DNA of 64,000 bases from Tribonema minus (lineage: Eukaryota > Sar > Xanthophyceae > Tribonematales > Tribonemataceae). The DNA lies in assembly GCA_017506865.1 (NCBI GenBank), contig JAFCMP010000490.1, positions 372,001 through 436,000 of the forward strand, read 5' to 3'. The notes below the pieces were generated by a model, which was given only the letters and a program-made list of their open reading frames with translations, searched no databases and was not told the DNA's origin. A program made the translations under genes and the position numbers. This document shows, one piece after another, positions 55,301 through 60,400 of this stretch (positions within the stretch are counted from its first letter, which is position 1; each line of letters starts with the position of its first letter).

Positions 55301-56296
55301 CGTGTCTCGCCTGTGACAGCCACCTTTGCTGGATCTAGCATACCATGTGATTATACACGACACTAGAGTTGACTGCGTGCACACCAGTATACTTTTGAGG
55401 GTTCACCGTACAGGTATGTATGTATAAGGCTCACCAGTTTCCTCATACCGCAGTGCCGCAGCGGTCTCCGCCAGCATCTGCACGAATAGCATGCACCGAA
55501 GCGATGACAGTGAGCTACAGTACGGTCCAGCGTACACATATGTTACATATGTTTTGCATCAGCGGGCCACTGCATCCGGTCCCATTTGTGCGTGAATCGG
55601 CACACATACACTTTGTTGCTGCAGACGCGATTTGTATGTACGTCAAGAGTGAGCTACAGAACACGGTAGTGAGACCAAGAGGCCAGTAATCGTCATTGCC
55701 GCAGGCTTACTCGTGCTCTGTAGTGACTTTAAGCGCGCACACCGCCAAGACAAGCAGGTTGCAACAGAAACAGTTCCACTGGCTGTTGTTGTAGTCAAAA
55801 GGAGAAGCAAGGTTCAGCACCATATTGCAGCGCATCTCAGTGCGGTCTTGGGCGTCTTCCAGAGTCTTCCAGATAGCCAATGAAAAGAACTGATATAACA
55901 GCATTCATCATTCCAGATGCGCTCATTGTATGCAAATGAAAGAGTGACGGTAAGTACATCTGGTGAAAGTGTGATCGCTATGTACGTACATACATAGGGG
56001 CGATGACAACAGCAGAGCGACACCTTCGCAGAAACTCGTTGTGAACAGTTCTGATGAACACACAACTCATCTTGGTGAGCTATCTTCTTCGCCAACGCAG
56101 GCCAAAGATAAACCGCCATCAGATGCAAGTGTGCACTAAAAAAACTTGAACATCACACTTCATCACTTGCCTTGACATGAACCAGCCTTTGGAGTGCAAT
56201 GCTGCTGGTGCTGTACTTGACCACTCGCTCCAGCTGACTGAGATTGTCATCGATGGACAAGTCGTCAAATGTCGGCACCGGCCCACCCAGCTCCAT
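35665..56296 (-). CDS. PPP4R1: serine/threonine-protein phosphatase 4 regulatory subunit 1-like, complete, 19 exons
   Basis: Regulatory HEAT-repeat subunit that pairs with the PP4 catalytic subunit and selects substrates in animals. Exons in order: 56171-56296, 55435-55477, 54325-54548, 51989-52159, 50819-50869, 49463-49641, 48487-48625, 47148-47395, 46405-46561, 45315-45452, 44374-44439, 43880-43972, 43175-43566, 41441-41554, 40332-40436, 39620-39710, 38012-38763, 37184-37461, 35665-36632; phases all agree (1444 residues). Exons 3-9 hold the N-terminal HEAT block. Typical spots are Asp-Glu-Glu-Tyr-Val-Val-Arg, Phe-Arg-Val-Arg-Lys, Val-Arg-Lys-Ala-Cys, Leu-Gly-Pro-Phe-Ile-Ser-Thr-Leu and Trp-Asn-Val-Arg-Lys-Thr-Leu-Ala. 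Exons 10-16 hold the second block. Exons 17-19 add an acidic, Gly/Ala/Gln-rich tail absent from animal proteins. Ala runs (exon 8), Gly/Ser runs (exon 13) and a Gly/Pro run (exon 3) interrupt conserved parts. Introns 1 and 10 use GC donors. The start is the first ATG after an in-frame TGA. Confidence 0.93.
37265..37325 (-). repeat. TTGAAG minisatellite inside coding exon 18 of PPP4R1
   Basis: Three short units built on CAACTTGAAGTGG lie inside exon 18 and translate as Gln-Leu-Glu-Val, Gln-Leu-Glu-Val and Gln-Leu-Gly-Val. The core is the same TTGAAGT word that is scattered through introns of this window. A related in-frame run in exon 19 (about 36383-36400) reads Glu-Val-Glu-Val-Glu-Val. Confidence 0.7.
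38815..38950 (-). repeat. acceptor-side echo of PPP4R1 exon 17
   Basis: The acceptor and first about 25 codons of exon 17 recur at about 38825-38905, reading Met-Glu-Thr-Ser-Ser-Cys-Val-Ser-Asp-Glu-Ser again. The copies are so similar that one open frame runs through both, but only the inner copy continues into the Gly/Ser-rich exon. A third, short copy of the acceptor lies at about 38968-38980. Confidence 0.85.
39208..39347 (-). other. tRNA-Ser-like relic in PPP4R1 intron 16
   Basis: Minus strand from 39347 reads GGAGAGATGGCTGAGTGG, the acceptor strand, D-stem and box A of a eukaryotic tRNA-Ser. A complementary TCTCTCC closes 140 bases further on, with a weak box B (GTTCAAAGTC) between. The anticodon arm lacks a U33 and does not fold well, and the length is too great. 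I take it as a decayed tRNA gene or a tRNA-derived SINE head rather than a working tRNA. Confidence 0.35.
39498..39536 (-). repeat. donor-side echo of PPP4R1 exon 16
   Basis: The donor and last codons of exon 16 (plus strand TGACCTTGTCTTCCAAGTGC and AGCGTCCTTAGGGA) recur about 120 bp into the intron as TGACCTTGTATTCCAAGTGC and AGCGTCCTTAGGGA, with one change in 34 bases. Confidence 0.85.
39795..39900 (-). mobile_element. Ty3/gypsy-like integrase fragment, family copy 1
   Basis: Minus-strand reading gives Lys-Asp-Arg-Arg-Ala-Leu-Pro-Val-Gly-Asp-Gln-Val-Trp-Leu-Ala-Val-Lys, the Gly-Asp-x-Val-Trp-Leu pattern of gypsy integrase C-termini. Related fragments lie at 47706-47807 (minus), 61756-61836 (plus) and, shorter, 39537-39571 (plus). 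All are about 35-105 bp and decayed, with no long terminal repeats nearby. Confidence 0.45.
40203..40260 (-). repeat. donor-side echo of PPP4R1 exon 15
   Basis: The words CACCAACCTGAGCAGCCGCA and CAGCCCTCTGCATGGGGGGCA repeat the donor and last codons of exon 15 (40326-40366) about 118 bp downstream. The spacer containing TGAATTCAAACGAGTCACC is duplicated as well. Confidence 0.88.
41065..41435 (-). repeat. donor-side echoes of PPP4R1 exon 14 (four copies)
   Basis: Units with CGCACCTGTCGGTAGC and AGCTCTGCCAACGACGGCAT followed by GAATTCCGAC repeat the exon 14 3' end. They lie at about 41305-41352, 41368-41425, 41070-41120 and, decayed, 41155-41170. Spacing between neighbours is about 63-70 bp in the inner part. 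Every copy retains a GTGCGT- or GTGCAT-type donor. Confidence 0.85.
41640..42275 (-). repeat. acceptor-side echoes of PPP4R1 exon 14 (four copies, about 170 bp unit)
   Basis: Acceptor plus exon start (plus strand TGACGCTGTTGGTAGCTGCA and close variants) recurs at about 41710-41735, 41870-41895, 42045-42075 and 42228-42250. The units also share GGGGCATAGAGAG, GGACCGTGAGAGAGAGATGC and GAATCTGCAGCACTGAAGCT. This is one of the longest and most regular arrays. Confidence 0.88.
42665..43070 (-). repeat. donor-side echoes of PPP4R1 exon 13 with CCCTAA tracts (three copies, about 165 bp unit)
   Basis: Copies of the exon 13 3' end and donor (plus strand GCAGCACCTGGATGCGTGTG and CGCGCACAAGGCTGACCATG) occur at about 43000-43065, 42832-42898 and 42682-42750. 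Between consecutive copies lie CTAACCCTAACCCTAA tracts (about 42772-42785, 42798-42815, 42970-42988, 43132-43150) in similar positions. The telomere-like tract is therefore part of the repeated unit. All copies keep the GTGCTG-type donor except one with GATGCTG. Confidence 0.9.
43615..43825 (-). repeat. acceptor-side echoes of PPP4R1 exon 13
   Basis: The exon start and acceptor (plus strand GCCGTCTGCGGCGGCGCGCG, followed by a TACGACAGCA filler) recur decayed at about 43628-43665, 43715-43752 and 43775-43813. Copies are spaced about 60-90 bp. Confidence 0.7.
45120..45240 (-). repeat. donor-side echo of PPP4R1 exon 10, including its GC donor
   Basis: The non-canonical donor region of exon 10 (plus strand GAACTTGCCTGCGTGAGCAG) recurs at about 45136-45155 as GAACTTGCCTGCGCGGCG. 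The downstream stretch CAGTAACGGTACAA also has a copy near 45019. An acceptor-side copy lies at about 45545-45592 (AGCTTCGGCAGCAGGTCCTCCTGAC). Confidence 0.8.
45735..46345 (-). repeat. donor-side echoes of PPP4R1 exon 9 (six copies)
   Basis: The word GCGCTCACCTCGACCTGCGC plus GGTGCCGAG, the donor and last codons of exon 9, recurs at about 46308-46333, 46189-46213, 46021-46047, 45907-45932, 45815-45842 and 45747-45765. Several copies extend 60 bases into the exon (CTTGTGCAGGCTGTGCGCGAGCGCC). Spacers share CAACAGTGACGCACCAA and GTCACAGCG. Most copies keep an intact GTGAGC donor. This is the largest donor-side array. Confidence 0.92.
46690..46750. repeat. CCCTAA tract upstream of PPP4R1 exon 9
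   Basis: A variant CCCTAA/CCCCAACCCTAA tract of about 45 bp lies on the acceptor side of exon 9, in the intron after exon 8. Its strand is opposite to that usual for acceptor-side tracts in this window. Confidence 0.75.
47055..47147 (-). repeat. donor-side echoes of PPP4R1 exon 8 (about 48 bp unit, two copies)
   Basis: The stretch CAGTACAGTACCTGAA(T/G)GCGCAGTACAGCCGCAG is repeated at about 47094-47125 and, decayed, 47065-47088, next to the true donor at 47142-47147. Translated, each copy gives Leu-Arg-Leu-Tyr-Cys-Ala-Phe-Arg again. The frame stays open through all copies, so reading through would add repeated peptide. Confidence 0.85.
47490..47995 (-). repeat. acceptor-side echoes of PPP4R1 exon 8
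   Basis: Acceptor-side units (GGGCCCAGGTGCTGCA and GGTGGTGCAAGTTGAAGTAG) recur at about 47500-47545, 47640-47700 and 47925-47985. They share a CACAGGGCAGAA filler and the distal GGCGATGCCGCA motif. An integrase-like fragment (47706-47807) is inserted between two of them. Confidence 0.8.
47706..47807 (-). mobile_element. Ty3/gypsy-like integrase fragment, family copy 2
   Basis: Minus-strand reading has Lys-Asp-Arg-Arg-Ala-Leu-Gly-Asp-Lys-Val-Trp-Leu-Ala-Val-Lys and then a stop. It matches the fragments at 39795-39900 and 61756-61836 over most of its length. Confidence 0.45.
48240..48430 (-). repeat. donor-side echoes of PPP4R1 exon 7
   Basis: Decayed copies of the exon 7 donor region (plus strand TACCTGCAGCGCGCCATTTCGGACGACC) occur at about 48347-48380, 48262-48292 and 48405-48425. 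They share TTCGGA(C/T)(C)ATCAGCAG. Spacers share AGTAAGTGAGTAA and AACGAGTAAGCAAG words. Confidence 0.75.
48960..49340 (-). repeat. donor-side echoes of PPP4R1 exon 6 (three copies)
   Basis: The exon 6 end (plus strand GCACCTGTACATGTCGTCCT followed by TGGTCAGGCGGATGTACGCC) recurs at about 49290-49335, 49158-49197 and 48975-49015. The spacer words TTCCTT(T)CCCTCAAGCACG precede the donor in each. All copies retain a GTGCAT-type donor. The last two codons (Met-Tyr) vary. Confidence 0.9.
50872..51255 (-). repeat. acceptor-side echoes of PPP4R1 exon 5 with TTAGGG tracts (three copies, about 120 bp unit)
   Basis: Units of acceptor plus exon start (TCGTTGAGCAGCGTTGCGGC, then TGTCATACGCTGCAACAGCG) recur at about 50968-51012 and 51100-51148, with a decayed piece near 51225. 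Each is followed by GGAGCAACAGCCACCGC, a TTAGGGTTAGGG or TTAGGGCTAG tract, and AAATGGGGGAGAGG. Exon 5 is only 51 nt, so most of the exon is contained in each echo. Confidence 0.88.
51785..51920 (-). repeat. donor-side echoes of PPP4R1 exon 4
   Basis: The word GCGCTCACCAGCTCCTCGTTGGAGTCGT, the exon 4 donor and last codons, recurs at about 51880-51910 (one change, intact donor) and at 51797-51828 (decayed). The spacer is rich in CAGCAACGCTCAG. Confidence 0.88.
52325..52870 (-). repeat. acceptor-side echoes of PPP4R1 exon 4 (three copies, about 215-250 bp unit)
   Basis: Acceptor plus about 14 codons of exon 4 (plus strand TCCCAGCAGGCGGCTCAGGA, then CTGGCAGGATGGTCTGC) recur at about 52333-52385, 52551-52598 and 52800-52847. 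The spacers share AGGGTAGGTA, GTGTCAGGCAGGT, ATGCAG(T)TCATA(T)AGTACGCAGAGTGAG and GTGTGCTGAA. A further half-unit without the exon edge continues to about 53225. Confidence 0.92.
53248..53305. repeat. CA microsatellite
   Basis: Interrupted (CA)n/(ACAAAC) run of about 55 bp in PPP4R1 intron 3. Confidence 0.9.
54205..54275 (-). repeat. donor-side echo of PPP4R1 exon 3
   Basis: The 3' end of exon 3 with donor (plus strand GTACTCACCTCAATGATGAG, CTGTAACCCC, GCGCATGCGCGGGCGCCGTG) is duplicated at 54212-54270, 105 bp downstream on the coding strand, with few changes and an intact GTGAGT donor. The spacer of ACATACATAC and CACGCACATA words is duplicated as well. Confidence 0.92.
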
Positions 56297-57424
56297 GGTC
56301 TTATCTCCTCACTCCTAGCTCCCTATTTCAAAGTGCCCGCCCCCGTTCCGCTGCTCCCAACACCGCGCGCCCGACCGTGCTGTCTATCCAAGTACAAGCG
56401 ATGGCCTCGTGTCAAGGGTTCAGCCACCGTCCCTCCTTGCCTAAGCAAGCAGCGCCTCGGGAGTCGGTGTCACTATCTCTTTCGTTTCTTCCCTCTTTTT
56501 TCCTGCTGGGTGCTCAACGAACCCTGTGCGCGGGACTAGACGGCATCTGTCACGAGGCCTGACGCCACGGCCATCATGGACCGCAGCAGACAGTAGTAAG
56601 GCTGGATCGCTGGCCAGTCAAGCAGCACGCGGCCTTCTCATGAAAAAAAAAAGATGAAGGACCCGCCATACATACATACCCGTTGCCAGAAAAGTTGAAG
56701 AACCACGTTTGGCTTGATTATTGTGGTGGTGCGTCAGGTCATTTCATTTCTCACCATGTTTACAATTTTGTTATAAATAAATTCAAATCCAGGATGTTTC
56801 AAGGCATGCTTACACAACCAGGCACAACTTCAAATTTTGAGTTTTAAGAAGAGTTGAAGAAGAGTTGAATTTTAAGAAGAATCCCACGGTGGAGCTGTAG
56901 TTGGGAAAGATTTCACAACGGACAAGGCAGAGCGCAGTGTCTGCTTCTGCTCCCAAAGTAAACGAGAAAAACTGTCACTGACATTGCAGCAACATTGAAG
57001 CAGTCATTTAATCAAAAACACGCGCCCACGCCTTTGGTGAGCGAGCACATGTCAATTCAAGGCTGTTGCACACCTGGCTCAACGAAACATGCACACCATT
57101 CCAACAGCAATGGCTAAAAAAAGTGATATTATTGTGACATGCAGGAAAATGGTCCGCCGACTGACATTCAGACTCAGTGTGGGACAATGTCTGCGAGCGA
57201 GCACGGACTGAGCATTGCGGCAGTGCGCAGCGCTTGACGACAATCATCAAGACTACGCAGCGCGCCCAGTCTGCGCCCCTTCCTCTTCCAAACCCCCAGA
57301 CCGCAGCAATCTGTATAAGATGATTACAACGAGGCCAGGGCGCTCCACACATCTTCACTGCACTTTCGTCGCGGCAAGCGACCTCGCGATCAGTACACAC
57401 ACAGAGGCGAATCTACCCATCACA
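56297..57424. other. intergenic region between SLC66A2-like and PPP4R1-like genes
   Basis: Both genes are on the minus strand, so this holds the 3' end of the SLC66A2-like gene (right) and the promoter and 5' leader of PPP4R1 (left). I see no splice-supported exon. A direct repeat of AGAAGAGTTGAA lies near 56845-56880. Confidence 0.5.
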
Positions 57425-60400
57425 TCAGTCTTCGTTGTATGAGACCCTGCGGGGCGATTTGCGTGGCGAACGGCCGTTGAGCGCTGCTGCCGGCGCCGCC
57501 GCCGCCGCCGCCGATGACGATGCGCGCGGCGACCGCCGCGGCTTGAACGGGTGGCGCACGCGCCGCAGCAGCGCCTTGATGTCGTCGTTGGGGTAGAGGA
57601 CAAAGAGCTGAAGGGCGACGGAGGCGTCCAGCGCAGTTTGGACAGCTGCGCCGTAAAAGAAGACCATGGGGACCCCCTTGGCCACAAAGTAGGCCACCTG
57701 AGAGGGGGGGGGGGGGGGGGGGGGGGCAGGTAGGTAGATGTGCGTGAGTCCCCAGCAACGCAGGCTGGTGGCCGTCGGTGTGTGCGTCCAGGCACTGTCG
57801 ATACAACGCATCTCGGTGCCTGTGTTGTATTGTCGGACAACACCTGAGCGCACAGTTGGAACAGAGGCAGTCCTTCATTCATTGTGACTGCCCTTCGGGG
57901 TCCACGCGCGAGCTTACGGTGTTGAGACAAGAATGCTGGCGACAGTGATCGCAGGAACACCCCTCACCTGGTGATCTCCATGTCAGCACGCAGTGACAGC
58001 GCAGGGCGACCATAGCTGTGCCAATTTGTATGTTGATGTGGGCTACGATGTGGGTGCATGCAATGTCATTGCATCAGTTGTTGCTTGTGCGCGAATGATC
58101 ATTCACAACAGCTACGAATTTGAGTGCATGCGATGTCATTGCATCAGTTGTTGCTTGTGCGCAAATGATCACTCACAAAAAGGCACACGCTGCCTGCCGC
58201 AAATCTTGCAGCCACGTCATGTCATTGCCGTCACCTCAAGCCTTCACGCGGAACCTGGGCTCACAGCGCGCCGTGCAAGCGTGCAGGCACATAACATCTG
58301 GCAGATGCCACAATGGCTGATTAACCCCAAATCGTAGGTGTAGCACTGTTGAGTGAACTTCGTCACAATGGCTGATAACCTCAAATCGCTTGTGTAGCAC
58401 TGTTGAGTGAACTTCAATTATCTGGTGGTGTGGCGACGACCTAATGTACTGGGCCACGTCTCTTTGCTGCCACTTGGCAGGTTGTCAGTGCAGTACATCC
58501 GCCCATATACAGAGTCCACAACTTTGTAAAGTATTGGACTGTTAGTGGTGAGAGGGTGCTTCAAAAAGTGTGATGAGTAGATCCCTCTGGCGGTTCAGAT
58601 GCTCTGCATGTGCGCATCAGAGCTGGTTGGCTGCCGCTCACTCAGGCAGACATTGATGCCGCACGCAGCCGGCCCACAAGCCTCGTCGAGCCCAACCCAG
58701 TGGACAGGCCTCCCTAGTACAATTTGCGTCAGCCGCCCCCACCAACGCCCGAAATGGTGCACGAGAGCACGATGTACTATTACACTCACGTGCCGGATAT
58801 CGCGATTGCGGGCGGCGGACCAGAAGTGAGTCACATACAAGGTGTGGTGTATCTGGGGTGGATGCCAAGGAGGGCCACTCAGCGGCATGCTGTTGCTCAA
58901 AGCGTGTATTGTCGCGCTTCACTGACGTGGCAAGGCGCATCGCGTCCGCTGAAGTCGACTTCAAAGCACTCCATGCTGTGGTCAGAGTGGCCCCAATTGG
59001 CATCTACTTACTTCAGATACACCAACTTGTATGTAACTCACTTCTGGTCCGCTGCCCGCAATCGGCACGTGAGTGTGGTAGAACATGGTGCTCTCGTGCA
59101 CCATTTCCGGCGTTGGTGGAGGCGGCTGACGCAGATGGTACTCAGGAAGCCTGTCAACAGGGTCGGGCTCGACGAGACTTGTGGGCAGGTTGTTGGCAGC
59201 ATAAATGTCTACCTCAGTGAGCGGCATCCAGTCGGTTCTGGTCCGCACGTGCAGGAGCATCTGTTCCGCCAGGGGGGGATTGGGACGGATGTACTGCATG
59301 GACAACGTGCCAGCTGCAGGAAAGAGACGTGGCCAGTACATTAGGGCGTGGCGCACCATCAGGTGTTTGAAGTTCACTCAACAGTGCCACACAAGCGACT
59401 TGAGGTTGTTCAGCCATTTTGGCATCTGACGGATATGTGCCCGCCGTGCTCTTGCACTGAGTTCATTGTTAGGGTTAGGATGAGGGTTAGGGTTAGGGTA
59501 TGTCAGGGTTAGGGTTAGACGAACCATAGTCCTAACCCCGCGCCTGGTAGATGCGCCCCAGTCTCACCTTGAGGAAGTCTCCTCCTAATCACCTGCATAC
59601 CATGAACATGCTGAGACCCGTCGTGCTCTTGTGCGCTGAATTCACACTAACCCTAACCCTCGCCGTGCGTTTGGTAGATGCCCCCTAGTCTCACCTTTAA
59701 GAAGTCCCCCCCCAGCCATCCACACGCTATGGTATGCCGAGACTCGCTCTTGTGCATGGAGTTCATGGTTGGGGTTAGGTTAGGGTTTACACTAGGGTTA
59801 TGTTCAGGGTTAAGGTATGATAGGGTTAGGATTATACTAACCCTGACCCTAAGCCCCCGCCTGGTAGATGCCCCCCAATCTCACCTTGAGGAAGTCCCCC
59901 CCTAGCCATCCGCACACCATGAATATGCTGAGACCCGCCGTGCTCTTGTGCATGAAGTTGCGTGTCAGCTGCGGCAGTCCCATGACGCTCTCAAAGGACA
60001 CCGCCGCTGCTCCCAGGCCCTCCACGTACCACTGCGACAAGACAGCGCGCATTGTCAAGACAAATCAGGGGAGGACACGTGCTTGTTTTATTGTTGTGCT
60101 GATGGTTGCTGCCAGAATCCATGCAAGCACAGATCAATCGTACCATGATTTGGCGTATTGGCTTGTAAGGACACCCAAGCCCTCCACGTACCACTGCAAC
60201 AGGGCAATCAATAATGTGATGCCATTGTGATGACACGCACTGTATTGCCTGTGACTTGAGGGCCATATGCTGACGTTCTGACCACAGAACATCAACAGCA
60301 CAGTTAAATACACTTTGAAGTAATGGTTTACGCGGATGTTGCTGGGGGCCATGCAACCGCATGATATTTCTAGTAAGGGAGCATGTTCTGATGTAAAGGT

